From: Epiperipatus broadwayi
Taxonomy: Eukaryota; Onychophora; Udeonychophora; Euonychophora; Peripatidae
Direction: 5' to 3'
DNA length: 64,000 nt
Assembly: GCA_028023455.1 (NCBI GenBank)
Contig: JAQFVV010013292.1
Coordinates: forward strand, 62,001 to 126,000
Below, in pieces: positions 12,179 to 24,242 of this stretch (positions within the stretch are counted from its first letter, which is position 1; every line of letters starts with the position of its first letter). Made by a program: the position numbers and the translations under genes. The notes below the pieces were generated by a model. That model did not search any database. It had not been told where the DNA came from and saw nothing but the letters and a program-made list of their open reading frames with translations.

Positions 12179-12213
12179 GATTTATTCACAGAAATTCAGG
12201 CCGAACCTGACAG
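12179..12213 (+). CDS. TRIM-type gene, microexon preceding the B-box exon
   Basis: A 35-nt exon candidate between TTTTTCAG and GTATTT. Read from phase 0 it encodes DLFTEIQAEPD plus two bases of a codon. The first base of the exon at 29652 completes it as arginine, placing R directly before the first B-box cysteine. The short acidic linker suits the region upstream of a B-box. Support is splice sites, open frame and phase match only; there is no domain in so short a piece. An alternative exon with the same phases lies at 29549-29577. Transcript evidence would decide which is used. Confidence 0.45.
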
Positions 12214-12920
12214 GTATTTAAATTCATTATTTTAAATAATTTGATATTAATTATATAGTTCATATAAGTTCATTGTTATATTTTGATTGTATGTCTTCTC
12301 AACCAACAATTGCAAGCTAAAAATCATTATGTAAAAACACATTTATTATTGTCGTTTAGCATTTTTGAAGAGACTCTTCTAATAATTCATAATTTATGTC
12401 TTATAAAACTGCTGTATATCTCTTTAAGTCCTAAGACTCCATCTTTAATTAAAAAAAAAATTACAAGGAAAATAATTTTATATGTATTTTGTATTTTATT
12501 ACAATAAATATAATTACATTTTTAGAAATAGTAAATGTGAAAGAATGTAATAAAGCTGATAAAATAGTCATAACCCCAAAAAAAAATTAAAAAAAGAGAT
12601 TTTTAAAACTTTTAAACATTTTTGTATTACTTTACAAATTTTGAAGGGTATATGTTAAAATTACAATTTTATGGACAGCTTTATCACATTCGTCACAAAA
12701 TGCTGAAAAAAATTGATATATGTCTTATCACTGAAGTAATTTTTCAGTGAAAAAATTCAAAAACAATGTGATTGGTAACTTCCATTTTTACTAGCTGATC
12801 CATATCCTGTTCTTCCATATCAGGGTATCAGCTAGAAATGTTTGGTTGTTCTTTCATGCAGGATATGTTAGAAATATGTTTGGTTTTTAGTGGGGTCAAA
12901 ATAACAATAATAATTCATAA
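12214..12920. other. Intronic AT-rich sequence
   Basis: Part of the first identified intron. A 74-codon frame (12283-12507) is hydrophobic, AT-driven and unrecognised. Nothing else is seen. Confidence 0.3.
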
Positions 12921-13144
12921 GATATTGTGCAAAGAGAACTTTAGTAAATTGTAATGTATTGTATTATTATATATTAATTATTATATTATTTTAGTGAAAA
13001 ATGGGATGTGACCTAAAATGTGTATTCTTTTCAAATAAAGTGTACTCAAATAAATATCAAACAGTAAGAACAGATCAAATATTATGCAAAGAGAACTTTA
13101 ATAAATTGTAGTGTATTATATTATTATATAAAATATTATATATA

Positions 13145-14100
13145 TACAAAAATAATTTAGTAAAAAAATTATTTAACCAGACAACTTTTATAATAATATT
13201 TAATTTCATCAACCCGGATTTCGTCCTCATAGTGGAGCCTTATCAAGATGAATATACAATTAAAATCTCATTACAATCTTTTTCTTCTACAGCAACTCCA
13301 TCTACAGGCTTTCAATAACAAACATAAAGCAAATATTCTATCTTTATTTCATTACACATATAAATAATATTTAACATGAACATACAAACCCCACCTAAAA
13401 TCATAATTATACATTTATATTTTATAATCCTACATTTATATTGCAATATTAATGCAACCTAAATTAAATTTTCTAGCTATCCAATAATATCCATTTTCCA
13501 GCCCATTTTACAGGACCTTTAACCATATTCATACAACTTTCATAATTCTCTTGTATATATATATATAAAGTTTCCTAACATATTCTTTCATTATACTTCT
13601 TTATATACTTAATCACCTGAATGTTCTCACAATTCATTCTATGCGCAGTATTCAAAAAATGTACATAAATTCCTGATCTCATGTCCTTTCTTTTAATTGC
13701 CCTATCATGTTCCTTGCCCCTTTCTAATGCAGTCTTCTCTGTCTGACCAATATATATCATACTACAAAATTCACAAATAATCTTATAAACCAACCCTACC
13801 CTACCATTCCCATTATTGTTTTCTATATTACATATCCATTTGCCTAATGTTCTACCATTTTTCACTCCTACTTTTATATTACCAGGTAATTCTTCTTTTA
13901 ACAACTGTCTATATACTTTATGAAAATATAGATCTGAAATCCATTTATTATTTATATTTAATTCATTATTATTATTATAATACTTATTATCTTCATTTTT
14001 ATTTCTGAAAAAATTTACTTATATCTTTCCTGTTATATCCCATACTAATAATAATCATTTTCAACTTCCAACTTTTGTTTCAATGTTTTTTTTAAAATAA
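13145..14100 (-). mobile_element. Penelope-like element, 3' part with GIY-YIG domain
   Basis: The insertion carries a minus-strand frame of 109 codons (13904 to 13575) with a cysteine pair (IICEFC) followed by MIYIGQTEKTALERGKEHD and a later H-N pair. This is the GIY-YIG endonuclease arrangement that follows the reverse transcriptase in Penelope-like elements. Upstream on the same strand (about 13905-14090) the frame continues brokenly, with a KWISDLYFHKVY-like segment, before similarity ends. No reverse-transcriptase core remains, so the copy is 5'-truncated. About 320 bases downstream of the stop is a hammerhead-like motif (13205-13252). The GIY-YIG frame itself is intact over its core. Its relatives at 44.3 kb and 52.2 kb are clearly different subfamilies. 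Confidence 0.72.
13205..13252 (-). ncRNA. Degenerate hammerhead-like motif in Penelope 3' region
   Basis: On the minus strand TTCATC (13252-13247) can pair with GATGAA (13210-13205). Between them are a core resembling CTGANGA but altered (TTGATAA), a GGCTCC...GAGGAC hairpin as stem II, GACGAAA, and a minimal stem III made by ATCC/GGGT. The order is that of a type I hammerhead with tiny stem III, as described for Penelope-like elements. The changed core bases suggest decay. Confidence 0.4.
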
Positions 14101-14345
14101 TAATATTATGTTATATTAGTGAAAAATGAGGTGTGCCCTAAACTGTGTATTCTTTTCAAATAAAGTGTACTCAAATAAATATCAAAGATTAAAAACAGCT
14201 TATGAAATATTATGCGAAGACGTTTTAGTAAATTGTAATATATTTAAAAGTATAATTAATTATTATATTATTGGGGAAGGGGGGCCACCTAAAATATGTA
14301 TTCTTTTCAAGTAAATAAAGTGTACTCAAAAAATAAATATCAAAC

Positions 14346-16502
14346 AAAAATTTTCTAAGACGAAGTGAATAAAAAGGCAGTAAAATCGGTAAACATCAAA
14401 ATAAACATTTATTATGAGCACTGATTATGTATATGTGTGGCAGATGATATATGTAGTAGATGGCTAAAGGTATGTATTCGAATCTGAATGTATATGTTTT
14501 TATATCATTGACATGTATTATCTAAAATTATATAGCAAATTTAGTCTTTATATATATTTCATTATATAAAAATAAGTAATAAAAAAAAGTAATGAAAATA
14601 GGTCCCAAAACTAATTGAATATTGAAATAAAATCATAATATACCTTGCCTATGGGACTAAATAATATTGTATTGAATCATTTCTTTTTATATTATTGACA
14701 TGTATTATCTAAAATTATATAGCAACTTTATTCTTTCTCTCTCTATATTTCATTATATAAAAAAGTGATAAAAATAATTGAATATTCACTGAATCCTGGC
14801 TAGTTAGCATCCATTTTAAATTTGAATTTCCTGAGACATTAGATGGGATATCCTGGCAGATAAAAAAGCTTAATCCAATCCTTTTTTTGACACTACAGCT
14901 TGCAAATCTTTTTTTTTACATTACAGCTTCCAAATGCAATGAAAATCAGCTTCTAGCAAAAAGCTTACACATTCATGTTACTACTTTTATTTCTATATCA
15001 AGTGGTAAAAGAATGCAATTCAGTCATAAAAAACATTTTCCAGTAAAAAATCTAAAAAAAATGAGAAAAAGAAAATTAAAAATTGTATTTTACAAAACAA
15101 ATCATAAGAAATCCAAGTTTTATTGTAGAAAAAAAAACTCACCTGAATCATAATAAAATAGCTGATCAAATGGTCTGAGATCAGTAAGTGTACGATTTAT
15201 AGTTTCCACACAAACTCAGTTTGAAACTAAATTTTTGAACAGGGGCACTTTGGACTCAAGGGGATATATATAGAGGGTCTACCCAGCTATGATAGCATAA
15301 AGTTAATATAAATATAAACAACTTATATTTCAGTAAATTTATTCTTAATGTGTGAATTATTAGGAGTAACATATTATACTTACCAACCAACTGAATATGT
15401 CAAGTGGGCACCACCAGGCTTCTTTTTGCTTAGAGAATTTATTTTAGGTGACTAGACCTTAACTAAATGTGATAAAGCTATTCCTTAATATGAATAAATT
15501 ACTGCCACTAGATCAGGGAATGAGATTCATAATCTAATAAACTATTAATAATAACAATGTTTACTAAGTAATAAATAATAAAACAAATTGAGTATCATGA
15601 CATCAATGGAAAGCTTTGTCAGTTAATTATTTTCTCTTTTTACTTGGCAATATTGAAATTGTCTTTAAGAAATAGTCCTCATATGGTAGATGTGTGTATA
15701 AACTTTGTCAAAACATGCAATATTATCATATAAATATGTGTATATTTTATTATGCCATCAACCCATGCATATACACTTTTAAGTCTCACATATGTGGCCA
15801 GACTCATACCACTAGAAAAAGGTGCTGAAAATAATAAAGGCAATTAATGTACATGACAAATATTAAAAAAAACATGGGAAGTTGTTTCTAAGCTAATCAA
15901 TGGAAGAATAATGATGACCATGTTAAAAGAGATAATATATAATCATGTGCCTGGTAGAAACATCAATGACCAAAGGCTACCAAGGGTTCACTAATGTATA
16001 GCAATAATTATACAAAGAGCATGGAAATCTGTTCTAAAGCCTTACATGTGCAAGATGACCCAGATTAAAAGAGAATATATAAAATGTCTCTCAGAACAAA
16101 GGCTCAGTAAATAAATAACAAGTGATATTTATAAATGAATTGACTTTATTCCATACATATAAGCAGAATATTACTTTCATTTATACTTAATAATAAAATA
16201 TTATCCACAAGGGATCTGACAATTTACACATTTACCTATAAAAATAAATATACAGTTTTAAACACTATTTGAAAAAATGTATTTTAAAACATTATTAAGA
16301 ACCATTATTTTAAAAGTATGTTCATTTATATTTGATTTTAATACTTTAAAGTCTAATTTTATTTGCTAAAAAAACATTTAGATTTGTCATACTTGAAAAA
16401 AATGAAGGGAAAGAATCTAGCAATTTAATCATTTAAACTAGAGCTTTATTCTGAACTGTCAAAACATTAATGAAACAAGAAAACAAAACCATACAATCCT
16501 GC
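14346..16502. other. Intronic AT-rich sequence
   Basis: Two partial copies of a short repeat (phrase TATTATCTAAAATTATATAGCA) occur near 14515-14570 and 14700-14760. The 88-codon frame 14887-15153 is lysine-rich and unrecognised. About 15860-16110 is less AT-rich with a broken open frame that I do not recognise; it may be an old element. Confidence 0.3.
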
Positions 16503-16890
16503 CTTATAGGAAGGTGGTGACTATGGTTGTAAAAGAGCCAAAGACACAAAAATGTATTGGTTCTGAACTGAGTTCAGACCCATATGACTATTTAAGCTAT
16601 TGAGCTTAGATTGAAAATATCTGTGTGTTTTCAATTTTATTCTCATAGTTTAGTAGTTATGTACAGTTAAAAGATGGCTGCTGGGGGGTTGCATTAGATC
16701 CTAAGATCTAGGTGCAGTGCTCTCAGATCCAAGGCTCCTCACTGACGAAGACCATAAGCCAGAAACTAGTTTGAGGATATTGGATGAGTAGGCACTAGAT
16801 AGGGATTTTATGCACAAGCCTTCTGGCATCCATTGATTACTCTGTCTTGCTTAGAGTGGCACTACTGTATGGAGAGAGTTTTGCTTATTA
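16503..16890 (+). repeat. R-family dispersed repeat, copy 2
   Basis: A single plus-oriented copy, cleaner than copy 1, running from the GGTGGTGACTATGGTTGT segment through a stretch shared with copy 1 (GAGTTCAGACCCATATGACT at 16569), the paired GATC region (about 16698-16712), the hammerhead motif, and the terminus ACTACTGTATGGAGAGAGTTT. It is followed by the common tail with GTGATCATGTGAT (about 16921-16933). The right end abuts duplicated segment A. Confidence 0.75.
16722..16788 (+). ncRNA. Hammerhead ribozyme motif in R copy 2
   Basis: The core is CTGACGA (16742-16748; the fifth position is free in hammerheads) and GAAA (16762-16765). Inner stem I is fully paired: TCCTCA (16736-16741) with TGAGGA (16772-16777). 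The G-to-A change relative to copy 1 turns a G-U pair into A-U. The outer helix TCCAA/TTGGA and CTCA/TGAG are kept. Stem III is C-TA-G. The cleavage-site base would be T16771. Stem II (GAC/GCC with an A-C mismatch and an A-A closing position) is the weakest part. Confidence 0.6.
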
Positions 16891-16965
16891 TAACAACAGT
16901 TATGAGAAAGCATGAAAGATAGTGATCATGTGATATTTTAAGGTTTAATAGATACAATTTATAAT

Positions 16966-18590
16966 AAATCATTCACCTTTATTAGTTCAGACTCAGGGAG
17001 AAGCTGCAGTTAACTCTTTTCCGGGATTTCCATCAATGCTAAGGCAATGACTATATTTTAAATAATCTCAATATATTTAAAAATATATTTCAATTCAATA
17101 ATTAAGATATTAAATAATATATATGAGTGTGGGTATATGGATTTGAATATAATTTGATTTCGTAAAATTAATAAACAAATTAAATAAATTACAGACTCTT
17201 TATATTTAAAACAAACATTAACTATATTTATTAAAAACAAAAATCAACTTACTTAATATAATGAAAATAATTATATTTATTTCATGATTCTATTATTTTG
17301 GAAATTTAAATATAAAATAGGTTTCTATATTTACTTAATAAATACATATTTTATAATATGAACAGATTTAAGTAATGTAATATAATAAACGGATTTTTAT
17401 AATTTCCAAAAATAAATTATAAAAGTATTAAACTAATTAATATGAATATAATAAATATGCAAATAAAAATGTTACATTATACCATCCATATGATATATAA
17501 TAAATATGCAAATAAAAATGTTACATTAATTAATATAAATTCTTCATGCAGAATATTAGTCATTCACACAAATAAGAAAAAATAAATGTTAATTTAATTA
17601 AATTAGTAATAACAATGTCAAATCAATAAATATAATATGAACAATGATAAACTCTTACCGTCATATTAATTCACTTGAACCTTAATTAAAAAAACCTTTT
17701 TACAAGTTGCTTTCATTTGAAGACTTTAATAAATATAATAAAAAATAATATTTAAGTTCATGATCTTCTATTCATTTTCATTTGGTCATTCATAATTGAA
17801 TTACTCCAAATGTAAAAACATCTTAATAATGAAGGAAATAAAATTAAATGTTTTAAAAATGAAAATTTGTGAAGATGATGTAAATTAATGAAAAGTTCAT
17901 GCTATTGTCCTATTCATTTTCATGTTGAAACAATGTTTATTCAGAACAAAGTTCTTTATTCATTGGATAGCAATTTTTGTAAAGATATCCAGGCATTTTA
18001 TTGTTCCTAACCATTCTTCATATATGATGTTGACATCTTCCGTAAACGGTTTTATTAGCAATTGGAGTTTCAAAAAGATTATGGAGATGAAATTCATATA
18101 ACTTCTAGGCATTTCAGTAGGGTAAACAGTTACATTTATCTGCGGTCAAAACAATAGCGTTATATATCTTATGACAATTGGAATTTACTGGCAAGGAATT
18201 TCTTTCTATATTTAGTATTATTAAATTAATATTGATCTTAGAATGTATAATGATTTTTGAAAACGTTTGTTTCAAAATTCCAATTTAGACCGATGTTCTT
18301 AAGCGTTTAAATAATAAAAAATATATGTAATTTCGTTTCACTTACAAATTATATTAATAGAGGATAGCTTATTTATTCTTCTATTTGACTTATATTAAAG
18401 TTTGTTTGTTAATAAAACAATTTTTTTAACAAGCATACTGTTCAATTTGTTAATCTATCTTTTTATACATATTCCATATTCATACACAATAAAATTCATT
18501 TGCGAAGTATCTAGTACATCGGCAAAAGATAGAAGAAAAATTTTGATTTAGTATTTATAGTAAAATCACTTCAAATATAATGTTCTGCAT
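16966..18590 (+). repeat. Duplicated segment, copy A
   Basis: The sequence from ATAGATACAATTTATAATAA onward is repeated at 23025-29458, where it is interrupted by an LTR retroelement. Shared landmarks are GAGTGTGGGTATATGG (17122), TTCTTCATGCAGAATATTAG (17549), the GATATCCAGGCATT segment (17987) and AATATTGATCTTAGAAT-like text (18228). The copies differ by many substitutions and small indels, so the duplication is old. It holds no coding sequence that I can see. The short frame at 17058-17240 is AT-driven. Confidence 0.8.
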
Positions 18591-18840
18591 ATATCATTTG
18601 TTTTCGTGAATTTACTTTCTATAATAAATAATTGATATTTTATTTTCTTCATGTTATTTGATAGTCTGCAAACTTGACTTTTAAAGCTTATCTTGATGTC
18701 ACATTTTTATTAATGAATTTAGTTTAAACAATGATGACATATTTATGAATGAAAATAGTACTTTTAATTGTTCTTAATTTTATTAAAAACAATTATAAAA
18801 ATAAAATATATATATTAATTATATATGTATGTGATAAAAT

Positions 18841-19049
18841 TGCGTATTCTCACATTTCCCCTTGACTTAAGAAATTAAAATAAATTGAATGTCTTTATTT
18901 TAATTTTTATATATCTTTTATTTATCAAGAATGGGAATAGATCAATTTATTTTTACATTTTATATGTCACACTTCCCCTCGACTTAAGATTTTAATTCTT
19001 AATCTTAAATTGTTTTTAATTATTATATTCAATAATAATTATATTGCTA
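18841..19049 (-). repeat. Doubled polypurine tract next to gag-protease remnant
   Basis: On the minus strand CTTAAGTCGAGGGGAAGTGTGA (18989-18968 region) and CTTAAGTCAAGGGGAAATGTGA (18870-18850 region) repeat about 118 bases apart. Each looks like a polypurine tract followed by the TGTGA start of an LTR. Such a doubling is expected around a short tandem or deleted LTR. The tract lies on the same strand as the gag-protease remnant, where a 3' LTR would be. Confidence 0.4.
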
Positions 19050-19646
19050 TTATGAACAATATGAATTTCTATTTATTGTGGAATTGATTAAATTTGACTT
19101 TTCAAATTTAATGTTAAATAGTGTTTCAGGTATGGTGGCTATTTTAGAATTTACTTCATTTAAATTGTAGGCTAGACATAATGTCATTTCTATATTGTCA
19201 CCATTTGTTTTTACTGTTTTATTTTTAAAATCAACCATACATTGGATCATATGTAGGAAGTCTACTCCCAATATCACTTCATGAATGGGCCCACTTAATA
19301 TCAAAAAGACATGAAGAATATATGTTTGATTAATGGTCAGTTTGACCCAGATTTGCTTTTGAATTACTTTGGCCATTTTATTGCTAGGCAGGGTAATCTG
19401 TACTGATTTTCGAGGTAGAGTTTTAATATGTGTATTTTTATCAATCACTCTTTTATAAGACTTATCAGAAATTACAGAGATTTGGCTACCACTGTCTAAC
19501 AAGGCTTTAATTTGTAAATCTTCAAACATAATATCAATTAATAGACAATTTTTCACAGCATGTGTGGGTTCATTATCTTCCTCTGAACATATTATGTTGG
19601 TGATTTGTTTAATTAATAATTTATTTTCATTCCTCATTTCTATCAT
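19050..19646 (-). pseudogene. Retroelement aspartic protease domain
   Basis: This is the longest open frame in the window (198 codons, minus strand). Near residues 48-60 it has ALLDSGSQISVIS, the catalytic DSG signature of retropepsin-like proteases. About 75 residues later comes the ILGVDFLH motif, the second conserved segment of the fold. It would process the Gag-Pol polyprotein of an LTR retrotransposon. It follows a broken gag upstream (19880-21309, same strand). No reverse transcriptase follows before the polypurine tracts at 18.85-18.99 kb, so pol has been deleted. The protease frame itself has no stop or frameshift, which is unusual for elements here. Domestication cannot be excluded but is not supported by context. 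Confidence 0.7.
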
Positions 19647-21400
19647 GGGATGTTGAGGAGAGGAACTATTTCCTAAGACTTTTTTTAATTTAACTTATTG
19701 GTTGTTTTGAGTACATCTTCATTATACCCATTTTTAAATTTACATTATCTACTAATAGATGCTATGCTGTTAGTTTTTGAAATTTGATGTGTATCTTCTA
19801 CTTATCTTCTGTATTATTGTCACTTTATTTTGAGAATGATTAAAAGTTTTATGTTTCTTTTTTTTATAATTGATAGCATTTACTTGTGTATCTTCTTTTT
19901 TTCTAAATATTTTTGATTATTTGAGATTATCTTATTTAAAATAACTGTAATTTGTTTGTTATTTTGTGCATTAGAAAATAATAAAGGCTGCTCTATTTTC
20001 ATAGGTAAGTTATGCTTTATGATACGAATAATTTGATTTTGGCTAAAGTGGTATATATCAAGGGTTTCTAATTTTGATACTTGTCTTCTAAAAAAATTAG
20101 CAAGAGTTTCACCAGGCATAGTGTTTTTTGACGATTGTTATTCCAAAAGTTCTTTATCAATAATTTTTGATAGTCTTTGAAAGTTTTAGATATTTGGAAT
20201 AATGACTCTCACCAAGATAAAGCATCACCTTGTAAATGACTATATGGAACTATTAATTTTTCTGTTTTCGTTAAATTATTATTTACTGAAAAATATAAAT
20301 TTAAGCTTTTTAGATGCTCTATTGGAGCTTCATTTGTAAATCCTTAAATTTTTTTTAATTTTACAAATTGATTTATTTCATTAGATTGTAAAGTGTAATT
20401 AGAATTATTATTTTCCTTTTGTAGATTTATTGATGATTGGTTATTATTATGATGAGCAAATTCTCCCATAGAATAAATAATATCATTATTATTTTGTTCC
20501 GTTTGCATATTTTCCATCTCAATTCCTATTTCATCTTAATGTTCCCTTTTATTTCGATTTTCTTTTATTATATTAATAGCTTCTAATATTTGATTGAATT
20601 TGTCTGAAGTGGTGTCTTTTTTGGATGTTAGATAATCTAATCTTTTTAAGAGCTTGTGCATAGTTTTTTATCATTAATTTTCTTTCTTTGTCAAATTCAT
20701 CCTTCAAACTTTTTATTGTTTGTTCTACAGTAATATTTTTATTTCCCAATTGACTTAATATATCTGATTGATTCTCTAATAATATTTCAATATTATCTTT
20801 ATTTAGTTTTAAATCTGTATCATTCAAATTTTGTTTGACATTTAAACATTGATAATCTTTTCCCATAGATTGAATTTTCTTTTCTTGGTTATTAATTTCT
20901 ATATGAATATGGACACCTTTTATTTTCTAATCTATAACTTTTTCAGTCTCTTCTTGTATTTTATATATTTCAATTTGAACATGATTGTATACAGTTTTTA
21001 TTTCTAAAAGTTTATTTTCTATTTTTGTTTCAAATTCAATAAATCTTTTTTTTACAATTAAGATCTTTTTCCTCAATGATTTTTTGAATTTCATTTTTCA
21101 TATTCATCTGTATTTGTGATACTTCATTTTTTAAATCTTTCTATATTGTCTAATTTTTTTGGTATTTCACTTTTATATCTGCCTTCATATTTTCCATTAT
21201 TGTAGATATATTTAAATCTATTTTTAAACATTTTTATATCGATATTTGTTAATATATCTGCATTACTCATTCTTATGCTTTTCATAATTTGTGGCATCAT
21301 TAACATCATAGGATTTAATGATGAATCATTGTCATTTACTTTTTTATCTATAGGTTTATCGGGAACCTTATTAATTTCTGGTATGTGGACATTTGAAGTC
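19647..21400 (-). pseudogene. Broken gag-like region of the same retroelement
   Basis: Minus-strand open pieces at 19880-20119, 20573-20866 and 21124-21309 are separated by stops and frameshifts. The first contains GETLANFFRRQVSKLE, which resembles the capsid portion of Gypsy-type Gag. The second is lysine- and leucine-rich with coiled-coil spacing. The third has a KIRMSNADIL-like, charged composition. Between them the DNA remains biased to minus-strand A-rich coding texture. I infer a decayed gag because it lies upstream of the protease at 19050-19646. No LTR or primer site could be found to its right. Confidence 0.45.
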
Positions 21401-22176
21401 CCCCAGATACACCTATGCTTTCTTTCTTATTTATATTACTTATAGTATTTTTTTTCTATATATTGACTATTTCATTTTGCACATTCATTTCTTTTTGCAT
21501 ATTATTAGATTTAGTATAAAAGAATTTAGATTGACTTCTTGTAATCATAAATTTATATTTAGCTTAATTATAACTTTTATTTATTACTTTATTAAATAAG
21601 AGATTAATATATCATGGGATTTTATACTGTGTCTTTTTTAATGTAATCTTAACCTTTCCTACTTTTTGTATGTTATAATTTTAATGCCTACTTTTAAAAT
21701 TATATTTTTAAATGACTGACCCCCGTATTTAAATTTTATTATTATATTTCAAAGTCTCCATTCATTTTTTTTATTCATTTTACGATTTCATATTATTATT
21801 GTATCCTTTTTATTATATTCCATAAAATTTCTATAAAATTTTTTTTTATAAACATAGTTAATGGTAAATTGTTTCATGTCCCAAATTTTTGTATCATATT
21901 TATGTATATAATGGTATTGAATCTATAATTCAATGCTTCATTATTGCTACAGAATCTATGATTAATGTTTTTCATGGTATGAAATCTATGATTCAATGCC
22001 CCATGAATGGTTGAACCATATGTAATGGTACGGGTTCCCTAAGGAAACATCAAGGTGGTCGCATCTTTATAGTCAGATTTTGAATCTTGGAATAGGATGC
22101 TGTGAATAAAATGATCTAAATTTAATCCAGAATCGGACCTATTTCAATTTTAATAACTTAATATTAAATATCTAAT
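21401..22176. other. AT-rich spacer
   Basis: No gene is seen. About 21900-22020 contains three variants of a phrase like GAATCTATGATTCAATGC, a short degenerate tandem repeat. About 22020-22130 is less AT-rich and could be part of the minus-strand retroelement leader, but I see no clear primer-binding site. Confidence 0.3.
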
Positions 22177-22186
22177 ATAGATACAA

Positions 22187-23024
22187 GAAGTATTTTGTGG
22201 ATTAAAATGGGAAACTAAAGGAGTGAAAGTAAATGGAGATTATTTAAGTCATTTAGATTTTGCAGATGATCTAGTTGTTTTTGCAAATAATGCTTTAGAG
22301 CTACAGGAAATGTTGCAGGAGTTATCAGATGAAAGTAGGAGTAAAGATAAATATTAAAAAGACTAAAGTAATGTTTAATAGATTTTCTCAAAATATGAAA
22401 TTAAAGATTGATTATGATGAGTTAGAAGAAGTTAACAGTTACAAATACCTTGGTCAGATTATTAATACAGATGGAAATATAATGGATGAAATTAATCATA
22501 GAATTAAACTTGGTTGGAGTGCTTTTGGTAGAAATAATTTGATACTAAAAGGAAATATACCTATGTGTTTGAAAAGGAAGTTTTTTAATAAATGTGTTTT
22601 GCCAGTTCTTACTTATGGATCTGAGACTTGGACACTTAATAGAAGAGCAATACAGAGATTTCAGACCACCCAAAGAAGTATGGAGAGATGCATGTTGGGA
22701 GTAACAAGAAGGTATCGAAAACGCAATGTCTGGGTAAGAGAACACGGGTGTTACTGACCTCATTGAAAAAATTAAAAGACTGAAGTGGAGTTGGGCTGGA
22801 CATATTGTTAGAAGAGATGATAACAGATGGACAATTGAAATTTTAAACTGGATTCCAAGAGATTGTAAAAGACCCAGAAAGAGACCACATGTGAGATGGA
22901 TGGATGAAATAGGAAAGTGTGCAGGGGTGACGTGGAGAAGAGAAGCTAAAGATAGGAAAAGATGGATTGAACTTGGAGAGACCTTCATCCTGCAGTGGAT
23001 TGACAATGGTTGATGATGATGATG
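22187..23024 (+). mobile_element. 5'-truncated RTE-type LINE with target-site duplication
   Basis: Only the end of the reverse transcriptase is present. The palm motif is HLDFADDLVVFAN (about 22245-22285, the catalytic DD intact), followed after one frameshift near 22330 by the downstream domain with SYKYLGQIIN, CVLPVLTYGSETWTL and, after another frameshift near 22755, RLKWSWAGHIVRRDD. The tail is a GATGAT microsatellite. The 10-base sequence ATAGATACAA flanks it at 22177-22186 and 23025-23034, a clear target-site duplication. It is the same family as the copy at 46.7-49.4 kb. Frameshifts mean it is not functional. Confidence 0.85.
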
Positions 23025-24242
23025 ATAGATACAATTTATAATAAATTATTCACCTTCACCTTTATTAATTTTCCTGTTATGCTCAGAAAGAAGTTGCAGT
23101 TAACTATGCAGTTAACTAACTCTTCAGAGTTCCCATAAGTGCTAAGGCAATGACTATATTCTAAATAAACTCAATATATTTTAAAATTCAGTAATTAGGA
23201 TATTAAGTAATATAATATATGAGTGTGGGTATATGGGTTTGAATATAATTTGATTTCATAAAATTAATAAATTAAATGAATTAAAGACCTCTTTAAATTT
23301 AAGACAAACATTAACAATATTTACTTTTAAAAAAATTCAACTTACTTAACATAATAAAAATGATTATAAATATTTATTTAATGTTTCTACTATTTTAAAA
23401 ATTTAAATATAAAATAACTTTCTATATGTACTTAGTAGATGCATATTTTATAATATGAACAGATTCAAGTAATGTTTAATATAATAAAATTGATTTTTAT
23501 AATTTCCAAAAATAAATTATAAAAATATTAAACTAATTAATATGAATATAATAAATATACAAATAAATAATAGTGTTACATTATACCATCCATATGATAG
23601 AATTATATCTTTTTGATACTATTCCTATGTAAAGTATTAATGAATATAAATTCTTCATGCAGAATATTAGTCATTCACACAAATAAAAACAAATGAACAT
23701 TATTCATTTCATTAAATTAGTAATAACAGTGTTCTGTAAGTGTCACATCTATAAATATAATATGAAGAATGATAAATTTGTAGTCCTAGACTTTAATAAT
23801 TTTCTATTCATCTTCATTTGGTCTTATGATTGAATTACTCCAAGTGTAAAAATATTTTAATAATGAAGGAAATAAAATGTTTTAAAATTGAAAATTCACA
23901 AAGATGATGTAGTAATGAAAAGTTCATGTTATTGTGCTATTTATGTCCATGTTGAAGAAACATTGTTCATTCAGGATAAAGTTCATTATTCCTCGGATAG
24001 CAATTATTGTAAAGATATCCAGGCATTCGGTTGTTCCCAACCATTCTTATATGATGTTGACATCTTCTTTTGTAAATGATTTTATTAGCAATTGGAGTTT
24101 CAATAAGATTATGGAGAAAAAAATCATATAACTTCTAGGCATTTAAGTAGGATAAGCAATGACATTTTTCTGCTGTCAAAACAGTAGCAATATATATCCA
24201 ATGACGATTTGAATTTACTGACAAGGCATTTCGTTATATATT

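Larger units (their letters stand above)
12921..14345 (+). repeat. Tandem repeat of about 170 bp, interrupted by a Penelope-like insertion
   Basis: Units containing GTGTATTCTTTTCAAATAAA, then GTGTACTCAAATAAATATCAA, then a GCAAAGAGAACTTTA-like segment, occur at about 12925-13140 (one full unit preceded by the end of another), 14105-14265 and 14266-14345 (partial). The first and later units are separated by about 950 bp carrying a minus-strand Penelope-like fragment, so the array seems to have been split by it or to flank it. The units have no coding capacity. Confidence 0.6.

Noticed and set aside
17058-17240. Short open frames in AT-rich DNA as candidate genes (also 93-353, 1860-2051, 12283-12507, 43175-43423)
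   Set aside because: Composition is dominated by I, F, Y, L, N and K as expected by chance in AT-rich DNA, with no motif, splice support or conservation between repeat copies.
22545-23034. Minus-strand frames over the LINE fragment
   Set aside because: They are antisense shadows of the plus-strand reverse transcriptase, which carries all recognisable motifs.
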